Source: Rattus norvegicus (Eukaryota > Chordata > Mammalia > Rodentia > Muridae). From it: DNA of 64,000 nucleotides. Positions 24,092 through 35,815 of this stretch are shown here, in pieces (position 1 is the first letter of the stretch; every line of letters starts with the position of its first letter). The notes beneath the pieces are model-generated. The model was given only the letters and a program-made list of their open reading frames with translations, had not been told where the DNA came from and ran no database searches. The translations under genes and the position numbers were made by a program. The stretch covers positions 36,449,939 through 36,513,938 of the forward strand of contig NC_086034.1 in NCBI RefSeq assembly GCF_036323735.1. Reading direction: 5' to 3'.

Positions 24092-24151
24092 TAGATTAGA
24101 TGATAGATAAATAAGTAGGTAGGTAGACAGAAAGACAGACAGATAGACATT
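24053..24151. repeat. (AGAC)n / GATA-like tetranucleotide array
   Basis: About ten perfect AGAC units at 24053-24091 are followed by diverged GATA, TAGG and AGAC units to about 24151. Confidence 0.93.
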
Positions 24152-24514
24152 AGGCTTCATTTTATGTACTCTTTAACACCCGACCCTGGGATGTTTTTCA
24201 TATAGTTTCTTAGCAACCATAACCAATGTACTTACTTTCATAGTTGCTACTGCCTTTATTTGATTTAATGTCTTTTCTTGGACCAAGAAGTTATTTTGTT
24301 TTATAGGAAATGATAATCATATATAGCACTTTCTCTCTTATTTTCCTATATGATTCTTTCTGTGATGCATGTTTCTACATCTAAAAAGAGTTATTTTAGA
24401 AGACAGTGCTTAGTATTTGTTTCCACTCCTTTCTCCCTCGTAATTCACTATTTTTGTGTCCTAGTCAGCAATTTAACTGATATCTTCTACTTTAATATAT
24501 ACTGCATATTTATA

Positions 24515-24515
<1 letters not shown>

Positions 24516-24555
<40 letters not shown>
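24516..24555. repeat. (CA)n microsatellite
   Basis: Pure CA run of about 40 bases, followed by ACATACAT. Confidence 0.95.
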
Positions 24556-24559
<4 letters not shown>

Positions 24560-27440
24560 TATGTCACATAATTGCAGGTTATTTTTGTAACTGTCCATCT
24601 AGATGACCTTCTACAACTAAGTACATTTCAGAGCTATCTCGGGGAAAAAAACAGGTGAATAGCTTAGGAGAAAAGTTCTTTGGAGGGACAAAGGTGTTGA
24701 CGCCTCCTCACAAACTGCCCCGCCATAGAAGAATGCTTTCCCCCTTTCTTTTAGTAGACCAAGATGAAGCAGTTTTGGTCCAGGTTGAATTTTACTTCTT
24801 CTTGTTTGCTTCGGTAACGAGAGGGAAACTCTTTAAGTAGATGGTCTCTGTTTCTCTTGATAAGGGAAACAAGTCAGCCTCCATTTTTTGAAACAGTGAT
24901 GCTGTTGTATCCTTGCCTGACCTTAAAAAATCCTGTTGGATGGATGGAACACCACAGCAGATAAAACAAGCAAAGAAAATAGCTCTTCCAAAGCATGCAG
25001 ATTGGAAGAGAACAAGGCAAAAAGATATTGAACTATGAGTGTAAACAACAGCTTTTAACTCTTCTACAGAAAAATGGAATGAATCCGACCATTGTTGTGA
25101 GATAGATGTGATTAAGTACAGGTCGTTTGCCTTCATAAACCTTGTTCTTATCTGTTACATCATGTCTACAACACACTTTCTGAAGTAAAGGAAAAGGAAA
25201 TATCAGAAATGGGGGCTCAGTGAACCCATAGGAAGGAAAGGGTTCACAGAAGACAATTTGTAACTTTCCTTTTAAGTTACTTGATGTCAAGCTAGGAATG
25301 TAGTCCTTTTCCTAAAACATTTCCTGCCAAGGTTGTCCAATTAATGCAACAGAATTGAAAAATATGTTGCTTTATCCCAGGAGCATAGGTCCAATCTCTA
25401 AAACTAAGTTACTGCACTAGGACTAATTCAAAGAAATTATTAAGAATTTTAAGCAGAAACAAATCATCAGAACATATATAAATATTCCTTTGTGTATATG
25501 TATATATATATATTATAAATATATGCATTATGTACTGGTAAATTCATATTCATGAATTCTTATATGTATGCTTTAATTTGCCTAAATTGTTCTTCCTATC
25601 CAGTGATTCCATGTTTTTTGAACCAGAATGAGAAAGAAAAGGTTACTTTCTTTGATGAAGAAACCATATTATTAGTTATTAATAAAATAGCTATATTTTA
25701 AAATATGCTTACCCCAATGCCAAGGTATTTTAGACATATACGTGTGACAGAGATTACCTGTGAAGGATTAAGGAATTCTGTTTTATTTGTGTTTGTAAGG
25801 ACTTTCTATTTGTAATAGTCTGATGTCTAGTGAATACAAACGAAGGAGTTCATTTCCTTTGCAAAATGTCTCAAGCCTTCTCAGTTAATTAAACAGAAAT
25901 GTGTTCCTCTATGCAAATAAAACCTAATACAACATCATGTGGACTCTAGGGCGAAAGACAAATGCAAATTAATATGTGGCCTACATTAGGATGTTTTGGT
26001 CTACATGTGAGGACAACAAATATTCCTAGTTAACATGAAAGGGAGTGTGAATTTATGCCTGGAGAATGATTATCTAAAGCCAAGGATTCAGTTATTTCAC
26101 TAACTTGTAGTGAAATATCTATTTCCATTTTAATAATTTATTTATTTACTTGTGTAGTGTAGTGTGTTTATACACACGTTTATGGATGTATATACACATG
26201 TATGTATGTATGTGTGCATGCATGTGTGCATATATGTATATTGTATGCATGTGTACATGTATGTTAGCACATGTGTATAAAATGTGTCACAGAGAAAGTG
26301 TGATTATCAAATGACCACTTCTCATTGGATTTGGCTTATTCTTTCTACCATTGGGGTTCAGAGGATTGAACTCTAGTCCTCAGACTTTGTAAGAAGTAGA
26401 TGTACCTTCTAAGAAACCACATTGGTCTTATTCCTCACACACACACTCTGCCCCCACCACTCCAAATTCTCAGAAATTTATGAAGATGCTTGTACTGTTT
26501 ATTTAATATTTAATCAATTTATGATTAATTTTTTCATGTTCTTGGTATCATTTCTCCTTTAACTCTGTTATTTATGTATTAATGAGCCTATTCTATATTT
26601 TTGTTAGTCTTAAAATTTTGTTTCTTTTTTAAATGATAATTTTTCTTTTCATTAGTGAGATTATACTATAATTACATCATTCCCATTCCTCTTTCGATAA
26701 CCTCCATCTATCCCTCCATGTTATCTTTCAAATCCATGTTCTTTTTCCCAATAATTGTTGCTTCATACATTTATGTACATGTCCATGTATAAACATATAT
26801 CAAAATACATGAATACAACCTACCAAATTTCTATAATGGTACATGTATGTACATTTTCAAGACTTATTATCTGTTATCAAAGAGCAAATGTGTGTGCTTT
26901 ATCCTAAGGAAGAATACTTCTCTAGATAACACCATAATTTATTTTAGAACATTAAATACAAACATTTGCAAACTTTCTGCTTCTGAAAATGTTGATTCTG
27001 TCAACTTTTGCTGTGTACATTAACATTAATAGAAGTGATAGGGAAGGGTGATCAATACATCTTAGTTTGCACTTAAAGATGATCAAAATGTCCTCCAGTA
27101 GGAGATAGCATGAACAGGGAAGTGCTTTCCATTTTAAAAATTTAGGAGAATGGGTGTTAAATGTTTTAACACCATGATGAAGTAGCTATGGCTTTGTTGA
27201 ACCTTATTTAAACAAGATCCAATACATGTGTGGATAGACACATTCTAGAGTACTGCATATACATATTACTTATTTTAAATAATAAAGAAGACCTTCCTTT
27301 TGCCTGCCTATTTGCCATTAATTCTCAGTCTGGATGAGTGCTAACTCATCTACCCTTTCACAAAGAACAATAACTGAATATTTTAACAATTTACTCAATG
27401 CAACAGGACCAGCAAAGAAGCCCAAATGAGAACCAAACTC

Positions 27441-27445
<5 letters not shown>
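24556..27445. other. Unassigned intergenic DNA with TG-rich and possible old SINE sequence
   Basis: A TA-rich tract lies at about 25497-25515 and a TGTA/TGCA-rich tract at about 26140-26285. At 26335-26435 the order ACCATTGGGGTTCAGAGGAT, GAACTCTAGTCCTCAGACTT and GTAAGAAGTAGATG recalls the 3' half of B3/B4-type SINEs, decayed. No gene was found. Confidence 0.4.
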
Positions 27446-27497
<52 letters not shown>

Positions 27498-27535
27498 CAC
27501 GCACACACACACACGCACGCACACACACACACACA
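27446..27535. repeat. Compound (CT)n-(CA)n microsatellite
   Basis: About 49 bases of pure CT (27446-27494) change into CA with a few CG steps (27495-27535). Frames across it are dipeptide artefacts. Confidence 0.95.
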
Positions 27536-28617
27536 AACAAAGGATTACAAGTTAGAGATTTACCAAACACATTTATTTATATAATAGAATAGAATAATTT
27601 CTTATTATAGTTTATAAAAGTATTGAGTATTTTTATGATCTTCCCTAACTTTGCTTCCTCAAACCTACTTGTTTAATCACTCACTTGATTAAAAATTCAC
27701 ATTACAAAAGACAAAGGAAATGTCTTGAGAGAAGGTTTGTTATGAATTAAAGACCAGAAATAAACTCTGCTAGCAATAAATAACTGGCTACAGTTATATT
27801 CAGCCGGGCATCCAAAATATGTTTCAACAAGGAATGCTGCACATTTTAAAAAAGTGCAGCTCTAGGTGATAACCACATGTTTTCATTTGAGTAAAATCAA
27901 TTGGCCTTTTAGCCTGTTCTGCATGAGGCAGTGGAGATGTATATAAAGAAGGGAAAATACGAGTTTTTCTAGGTTTTGAGTCCCCTGCCAAGTCCTAGTA
28001 TCAGAGAAAGCGAGAATAACCCCTCCCTGCCAGGCCTCATAATTGATCTCTGCATCCCCTTTCAGCTTCTATTGCCGCCAGGGAGAAACCATGTGAAATT
28101 TAATAAGTTGAATAAAAGTTATTTTCCCCGTCTGTACAGATTTTGGCAAAGTGCCTTCCCTAAGAGTTTTCTAATACAGAACGCCCTGATGGCCCTAGAA
28201 TAAACAGATAAGGTATTTCAGCTTCCAGGACATCATCTTTTCCCACTGATGTGAAGTCCTTTTATGCATCTTAGCACCTCCGGCCTCAGGGACCTCTCCT
28301 GTACGATGGTCATGTAGCCGAGTAGACATGAACATTAGAACAGACACGGATACCTCTCTTCAGTTTGTCCAGTGAGTTCTCTGAATCCAGAGATAAAGAT
28401 GATTTCCCAAAACTGACTTGTACAATGTTTCCATGAAGCCTGTTTCATTGCCTTATAAAATTAAAGAAGACCACAGATAGATAAATTATAACACGAGGGC
28501 TTTATTTTTTTAACATTTTGTTTTGCTTCTTTAGTAACTCTTATTTGTGATTCTGAGGATTAAACTTGGAAATTTAGATGAGCTTATATATGTAATCCAC
28601 CACTGAGCTTTCCATGC
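27536..28617. other. Unassigned intergenic DNA
   Basis: 27740-28220 is mixed-composition, repeat-free sequence. 28505-28615 may contain a very decayed tRNA-derived SINE (CCACCACTGAGCTTTCCATGC). No gene was identified; the 75-codon ORF at 27976-28203 has no domain. Confidence 0.3.
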
Positions 28618-28625
28618 TAACACAC

Positions 28626-28656
<31 letters not shown>

Positions 28657-28811
28657 AACACACACACATACATACACATACATACACTCACACACATATA
28701 CACACATACGCACACATACACACATACGCACATATACACACACATACACATACACACACTACACACACACACATACACACAAACAAACACACACACAAAC
28801 ACACACACACG
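28618..28811. repeat. (CA)n / CACATA complex microsatellite
   Basis: About 190 bases of CA interrupted by CATA and CG variants. Thr-His and Cys-Val frames are artefacts. Confidence 0.95.
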
Positions 28812-29991
28812 GTAGAATAATACAAATTATTTTTCCCCAAACTGACTTACAATCTATGTTGTTTGTCTTAAAACAAATTGTTTTCTTTTGGCTTCAAAAT
28901 ATACCTGTTTCAGAAAAAAATAGTAATTTGAAAACACCTCTACTCCAATTAAACAAGACAAGCTTCTTGTTTTGTCATTAAAGAGAATTGTTTATTGACC
29001 CAAAATGGCTACTTAAAGCACATGTCTTGCTCCAATTTATTCTGTGCTTTTGAAAGTTACAAGGCAGTTCATGAAGCCCTTTTGTATCTCTCCACGGAGG
29101 TCCAGGAAGGAAGACTGGGGTTAGCTTTACTTTTCCTCTAAAAATCTAAACTGCATACCATTTTTAGTGTCTTAACTTTTACTCCTTTTGGTTTAACAAA
29201 AATTGGTTTTAAATATGTGGCTGCAAACTATAATTGGCCATAATAGATTCAGCAATAGGTTAGTCTGAATCGAAGGCTAATTTTATACACTGCAGGCAAA
29301 GCGTTCTTTAACCCTTAGGCTAATTTTGCTACCATCGATGAACCTCAACCCCTTACTTGCTTGAAGACAGTGAGGTGCTTGAACATTTCACCTTAGGTTG
29401 CCTGTACATCTGAAGGAATTTTAGTGTGAACTGTAACTAACGACTGGTTAGTGTAAGCTTGAGATCAGACAGTAAAGCCTGAGCAAAACCTATGTGAAAA
29501 TAAATCCTAAATTATGGGCAGCGAAATATTTATATGACTTGTGCAATGCTTTTCTTGTTTTATACATTTGCCTCATGTGTGAATAGACTTATTAATGAAT
29601 AGGTTTATAAATTCAAAGTGCATTTTCACTCTGATGACTCAGTGTATGAAATTGGGAGAGTTATCCAGAGGAGAACTTGAAGGAGAAAGTCTACGACTGG
29701 ATATGACATTGTCTTCTCTGTGGCAACTGTCGATGAAACCTATAACACCATTCAACTTTTGAGGACTTTTAGAAATCAAAAGTTTAGTCTCTCTTTGGAC
29801 AGTTATGATTAATAAAATATCTAGAAGCCAACATAAAGGAAAATTTCCCTCATTTCAAAGTGATCATTTTAGCTTCCCATTAGATCTGCTTGATTTTAAT
29901 ATGTCAAAAAACAAAAAATTCAAGATAAGCATGTCACATGATTATTATGATCTTATTATTGAAGATAATTCTTGTAACACTTTATTTATAG
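28812..29991. other. Unassigned intergenic DNA
   Basis: Repeat-free by eye and mixed in composition, with no coding signal. No feature can be supported. Confidence 0.35.
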
Positions 29992-30206
29992 CATTGGTCC
30001 TCAAGCTTCCTAATGCTGTGACCCTTTAATAGCGTTACTCATATTGTACTGACCATAAAATTATTTTTATTGCTAGTTTATAACTATAATTTTACTACTG
30101 TTATGAATCATAATATAAATATCTGTTCTTTTCAATGATCTTTTGTGAACTCTGAATAGGTCATTACAACTTGAAGGGGTCATGACCCACACATTGAGAA
30201 ATATTG
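29992..30206. mobile_element. Non-autonomous hAT-Charlie-like DNA element (URR1-type)
   Basis: The body GCTGTGACCCTTTAATAG, CATAAAATTATTTTTATTGC, CTACTGTTATGAATCATAAT and GGGGTCATGACCCAC matches a rodent non-autonomous hAT-Charlie family that I recall as URR1. Its ends should carry CAGTGGTTCTCAACC-type inverted repeats. Here they read CATTGGTCCTCAA at the left and TTGAGAAATATTG at the right, both decayed. It encodes no transposase. The 8-bp flanks ATTTATAG and ATTAATAT agree only partly. Confidence 0.72.
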
Positions 30207-32558
30207 ATTAATATAACTTTTATATGGTTCCCCCTTGTGAATATTTTATAGTCATAAGCATCTAAAATCTAATTTGTGCTTCTTTTGTCAAGAAATTGAC
30301 AATGAAATGTAATTTGCAATCTATGGCTATAAATGTTTATAGTCATAATGCAATATGACACGAAAATGAGTTAACATTCTCACATCAAGCATTAATATAT
30401 ATTGGAAGAACATTTTGCTTGTACCGTCTTAGATTTGTACATGTGATGCTAAACTATAAGTTTCTACAGACTTCTAAGCAGTTCTTGCTTCATTAAAAAC
30501 CAGAGAGGGAAGAGATGTTGTTCCTTCAACAAACCCAAAGACTCTCATTACTAAGATCTCTCCATGAGTATTATATTTTATTAACTGATTACTATTTAAT
30601 TTATTAAGTTATATTGATTCAGCATTGTCTCCAAAGTCCGTAGACCTCATGATAGTAAACTCTTTATTCCATGACTTTATCATGAAGATGCATTCACCTT
30701 TATACTATTAAATAGAATATTTTATTTACTATGATGAGCTCCTTTGTTTTGATTATTCACATAGCCACAATATAATCCCTGCCTATTAATTTCCTTTCTG
30801 TTTATATAAAAACAATCCTAACAAAAATAAAAAAGAACATTAGAAGACAAAAAGTTTACTTTAATTCACAATTCCAGGTCACAGGTCATTATTACATGGA
30901 GCTTGAAGCAACTAGTCACATTACATCAAGAGCCAAGAGGTACAGACGCATACACGCAACCTGATTTCTGTAAAGCAAATGGTGTTGGCCACAGGGCTGG
31001 GTCTTCCAACATCAATGAACATATTTAAGATAATACCAGAAGACAGGACTGCAGACCATCCCAAATGGAAATATAGACTCACTAAGACTCTCTTCCAAGG
31101 TGATTCTGGGTTCTGTAAAGTTGACAATTAAAACGAACAGTCACATTACTCAATGCTGGTATTTTACGCTCCATAATATAGCCCTTTCTAGAATGTTGGC
31201 ACATTGAATTAATAAAATATGGAGCCCTTTCATACTGGTTTCTGGTTTGTCTGACCTGATAGCTCATTTGTATATATCTTTTGTCTGCATATATTATATG
31301 CTAAGTACCAGTAAGTCTCCACTTACTGGAGGACACACTTGCTTCTAAGGCCCAGCGATTATGAGTGGAGCTGCTATGAACGTGTGTGCATAGGGTTTGC
31401 TGTCAGCAACTGTCCTCTTGATAAATTTAAAGATGACATCCAGGGAACAAGGCAAAATATTTAGCTTGTGACAGAACACCAAATTGCTTCACAAAGTGAA
31501 AATCGTAGAGTCCCCCATCAGTGGTAACTGGAGTCTTTTGCTTCTTTCTACTTTTTAATCAAGTGCTATTTTCTCTGTGTTAAACTTTATGATTACAATA
31601 AGGATGTACAGGTTCTTTATGAAAATAAACTTTTAAAAATTAGCATTTAACTCAACTTCAGGGTTTCTTTCAGACAGAATTTTTTTTCACAATTCCTAAT
31701 GCCATATTCTCCCAAGGATACAGTGAGTAGGAAAGGAAATTACATTACTTGCCTTTTTCTGACAAAAGATGTTTGCTCTCTTCATCATGACTCTTTCTGA
31801 ATGCACTCTTTTAAAATAATATGTCAGTTTTCAAACTCACATTTTTCTACTATGCTATTAAACCATATTGAAATAAACATGAACAGAAGGTTTCTTAAAA
31901 GATTGAAGTAAGCCTGTGATCTGAATAGATGAATTTATTTGCAAAATGCTACCACCCATTTGGGGACTCCACAATATTGAGCCACTACTTAACCAAAGTT
32001 CATACTTCTGTGATTGACTGACACGTTTGTCAGAGTGATATTTCAACTATAAAGACTCAAAGTTCAAAATTCATATTAAATTCTAAAAATCATCTTACCC
32101 CATTCTTTTGTGAAAGACATCGTGTGAAAAACTTCTCTAGTCCCCTAAAGAAAACATGGGACTCTTTATTTTAGTTTTTTTCCCCCAAATCCAACTTCAC
32201 CATATCAATCATCAGGGAAGAACCTAGCCAAGGGTGATTGAAGCTGAGCGTTTTCTTACCACACAGCTCACTGCATAGTGTTTGTGAACTGACATCCTGA
32301 CTGTTTAACTGATGCACAAACACTGAAGAGAAAATGTCAGTTGTTAGCTCCTTTTTATTATTGGTGTTTATTTTCTGTACCTATGTATATGTCATGTATG
32401 TACATGTGCCTGCACATCTGTGTTTACATGTATGCATGTATGTGTTTGTGTGTGTGTAGGTATGTGTGTAGAGGAAGAACGGAGCATATCTTCTAAAACA
32501 CATGCAACTGTTGTAAAGTTGTCACAAACCTCAATGTCTGCCATTAACTTTCTTCATT
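30207..32558. other. Unassigned AT-rich intergenic DNA
   Basis: 32390-32470 is TGTA/TG-rich and is followed by GAGGAAGAACGGAGCATATC, possibly a decayed B3-type SINE. The remainder shows no gene, RNA or recognisable repeat. Confidence 0.35.
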
Positions 32559-32573
32559 AAAACTGTGTACTCA

Positions 32574-32964
32574 AGCTCTCTGCTCCCAAACCCCGTGGGA
32601 GAGAGACCTGACCGCCTGGTCAGGTGGGCACTCCTGAGGCTGCAGAGCTGAAGAGACCACCAACACTGACCACCCCTGCCCACATCCCTGGCCCAAGAGG
32701 AAACTGTATAAGGCCTCTGGGTTCCCGTAGGGGAGGACCCAGGAGCGGCAGGACCCCTGCGCCTGAGACACCACCGGAACCTGAAGGAAACAGACTGGAT
32801 AAACAGTTCTATGCACCCAAATCCCGTGGGAGGGAGAGCTAAACCTTCAGAGAGGCAGACAAGCCTGGGAAACCAGAAGAGACTGCACTCTGCACACACA
32901 TCTCGGACGCCAGAGGAAAACACCAAACGTCATCTGGAACCCTAGTGCACGGAAGCTCCCAGAA
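32574..32964 (+). mobile_element. L1 5' UTR fragment (promoter monomer part)
   Basis: It is GC-rich and collinear with the reverse complement of the L1 5' UTR at about 57345-57690. Shared landmarks include AGCTCTCTGCTCCCA, GGTGGGCACTCCTGAGGCTG, AACAGTTCTATGCACCCAAA, AGAGACTGCACTCTGC and GAGGAAAACACCAAA. Similarity stops abruptly after GAAGCTCCCAGAA at 32964. The 72- and 131-codon open frames in this part are non-coding UTR. Confidence 0.85.
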
Positions 32965-33612
32965 AGTTATATTATGTTATATTTCTTGGGACTGTGCCTC
33001 AGGGATCACAGTCTGTATAAGTTTAGAAGTTCTAAAAGCTATTCATGACCTTGGTGTATAGGCTTAGATAGTGTCCAGATTAGAATCCTCAAGTTAAGAC
33101 GACAATACCAAGCTGTTATGCTAGATGAAGCCGAGTTCTCCATGTAGTTCCAAGATTAGAACTATTAACAAAAAATGAAGGAATGTAGAACTAGAGTTTT
33201 AAAATGGTTACTCATTTTCAGAGTACGGATGTGCAGGGCCGGACGTGCCTGTGGGAGAGCCAGAGATAGGACTTGCCAAACCAGCTATCAGCCCCAAGGA
33301 CATTGACCATCTGTAGCCACCCCCCTGAGTGAGATGAGCCACCCTACCTGCCTGCCGAGCTGCTAGAGAGCACGTACTCCTTCCCGATGTAATTTCGTGC
33401 CGAAAGTAACTGTGCACCATTTGAATTGACCAATCATGTGTAACCTCGCGAATGCCCCTAACCTCCCCTATATAAACCCCCGAGTTTGGAAGCACGGGGT
33501 CGACACCTCTGTCTCCTGCGCAGGATACGTGTCGACCCGGAGATCCCCTTAATAGATCTCCATATTAATATTAAACCTCACCTTTGCTTATTACATCCAA
33601 AAAAAAAAAAAA
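32965..33612 (+). mobile_element. Endogenous-retrovirus-like 3' end: U3-R with poly(A), processed
   Basis: The segment has LTR-type organisation: a CCAAT box at 33430-33434, TATATAAA at 33469-33476, CpG-containing sequence downstream, ATTAAA at 33570-33575, then poly(A) starting at 33599, 24 bases after the hexamer. About 120 bases separate TATA and tail, a normal U3-to-end-of-R spacing. U5 is absent and an A-run takes its place, as in a cDNA of polyadenylated viral-type RNA rather than a genomic LTR. The AT-rich 200 bases before about 33175 may be internal sequence. There is no gag, pol or env frame. The family is not identified; a class I (gamma-like) LTR is a guess. Confidence 0.62.
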
Positions 33613-33742
33613 GAAATGTATATAAGAAATACTCAAGTTAATTAAAAAAAAGGAATTAATGAATGAATATATACATCTCTTATATGAAATGCACAATAAA
33701 GACAGGTCTATTCATAAAAAAAACAAAAAAACTGTGTACTCA

Positions 33743-34041
33743 GTAGAGTAATTTGAATAGCTAACAACAGTACTAATGATATTGATGATACTAATTCGTT
33801 TTTGACTGCTGTCATTGAGGGCAAGAACCCATAAGTTTTTCAAAAAATACTTTACTCACTTAGCATCACCTTATAAATATTATCATTCCTATTGTGTCCA
33901 TAAGAAACCAGGAAAGTGTGAATTGCCTATCAAGAAGAGTCATCCTGTTATATGCCAGAGTTGACTTCTGCTAAAAATCAGGGTCTCCCTGGATTCAAAA
34001 TCTATTCATTCCCACATTACTAATGATCGTACAGGCCAATT
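33743..34041. other. Unassigned spacer
   Basis: Short AT-rich spacer between two insertions. No feature was recognised. Confidence 0.3.
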
Positions 34042-34174
34042 AGAAAATTGTTGGAGGGTTGGGGATTTAGCTCAGTGGTAGAGCGCTTGCCTAGGAAGCG
34101 CAGGGCCCTGGGTTCGGTCCCCAGCTCCGAAAAAAAGAACCAAAAAAAAAAAAAAAGAAAAGAAAATTGTTGGA
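34042..34174 (+). mobile_element. ID SINE, full-length, young, perfect TSD
   Basis: The body starts at 34056 with GGGTTGGGGATTTAGCTCAG, giving the A box (TAGCTCAGTGG), followed by GGTTCGGTCC, the B box, and the ID 3' unit with CCGAAAAAAAGAACC and a long A-rich tail. It differs from the ID consensus as I recall it at only a few positions. A perfect 14-bp TSD, AGAAAATTGTTGGA, lies at 34042-34055 and 34161-34174. Both pol III promoter boxes are present. It is derived from tRNA-Ala via BC1-type RNA and is not a functional tRNA gene. Confidence 0.96.
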
Positions 34175-34264
34175 ATGATCTGGACCTCTGCTAAGGAGCT
34201 CTTAGGATTTAAAATGCCATCACTTTAAAGGGGCTTTATGTAGGAAAACTGTTGTTGTTCGTGG

Positions 34265-35154
<890 letters not shown>

Positions 35155-35478
35155 CTTAGTTAGGGTTTTACTTCTGTGAACAGACAACATAGCCAAACCA
35201 GCTCTCATAAGGACAACATTTAACTAGGACTGGCTCACAGGTTCAGGTGTTCAGTCCATTATCATCAAGGCAGGAACATGGCTGAATCCAGGCAGGCATG
35301 GTGCAGAAGGAGCTGAGAGTTCTACATCTTCATCTGAAAGCCTTTAGAAGAAGACTGGCTTCTAGGCAGCTAGGATGAGGGTCTTAAAGCCCAAACCCAC
35401 AGTCACATACTTTCTTCAACAGGGTACATCTCCAAATAGTGCCACTCCCTGGGCCAAGCATATTCAACCACTACATTA
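35155..35478 (-). mobile_element. Rodent dispersed repeat, reverse copy of the 6.9-kb family
   Basis: CTTAGTTAGGGTTTTACTTC, AAGGACAACATTTAACTAGG, GTTCAGTCCATTATCATCAA, GGCAGGCATGGTGCAGAAGG and CTCCCTGGGCCAAGCATATT are the reverse complement of the same family found at 6868-7345. It is a single copy without minisatellite expansion. Confidence 0.75.
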
Positions 35479-35568
35479 CCCAATACTGTCTCCTCACCCC
35501 ACCCCCTATCTTTCTCTTCTTCTTGGTGCTTTATCTGTCTCTGACCTCTCTTCTAGGCTTTTGTTTTG

Positions 35569-35578
35569 GTGTGTGTGC

Positions 35579-35640
<62 letters not shown>
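35569..35640. repeat. (TG)n microsatellite
   Basis: About 72 bases of TG with a short CG segment at the start and one TTTG interruption. Confidence 0.95.
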
Positions 35641-35642
<2 letters not shown>

Positions 35643-35815
35643 CAGGAGATATACGCATCCCATAGTGTACATGAGAAGTTCAGAGGACAACGTAATAATT
35701 GGTTTTCTCTTTCTACAACACGTATTCTGAAGACTAAATTTTAATCACTACAACTGCTTTGGCAGCAAACACTTTTATATGATGAGCCACTTCACTGCAC
35801 ATATTTTATTAAATT
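35641..35815 (+). mobile_element. B3/B4-type SINE, diverged
   Basis: CATGAGAAGTTCAGAGGACA, then TGGTTTTCTCTTTCTACAAC, ATTCTGAAGACTAAATTT and finally GATGAGCCACTTCACTGCAC follow the body and tail of rodent B3-type SINEs. The TG run at its left edge is the usual microsatellite seeded beside such elements. Confidence 0.65.

Larger units (their letters stand above)
32559..33742 (+). mobile_element. Chimeric retro-insertion: L1 5' UTR / LTR-type transcript 3' end / L1 tail / 3' transduction
   Basis: One perfect 15-bp TSD, AAAACTGTGTACTCA, lies at 32559-32573 and 33728-33742; the left copy follows TT, fitting the L1 endonuclease site. Inside, all in plus orientation, are four parts. An L1 5' UTR segment (32574-32964) matches the reverse complement of about 57345-57690. 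A segment with the layout of a retroviral mRNA 3' end (32965-33598) is closed by 14 A's. The last 28-30 bases of an L1 with a short A-tail follow (33613-33651). Last come 64 bases of unrelated sequence with an AATAAA at 33695-33700 and a second poly(A). The parts are seen directly; a single event with template switching is inferred. Confidence 0.82.

Noticed and set aside
25033..25290. Overlapping reverse frames of 85 and 114 codons at 24.8-25.3 kb
   Set aside because: There is no recognisable domain, codon pattern or splice context. Overlapping frames of this length are expected by chance in 64 kb.
32965..33598. Ordinary solo LTR left by provirus recombination
   Set aside because: No short TSD flanks the LTR part, U5 is missing and a poly(A) follows ATTAAA at the expected distance. 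A captured RNA end explains this better, although the family was not confirmed.
34056..34130. tRNA-like gene with A and B boxes
   Set aside because: The sequence is a rat ID SINE with A-rich tail and target-site duplication. The tRNA fold is only inherited and no mature tRNA is expected.
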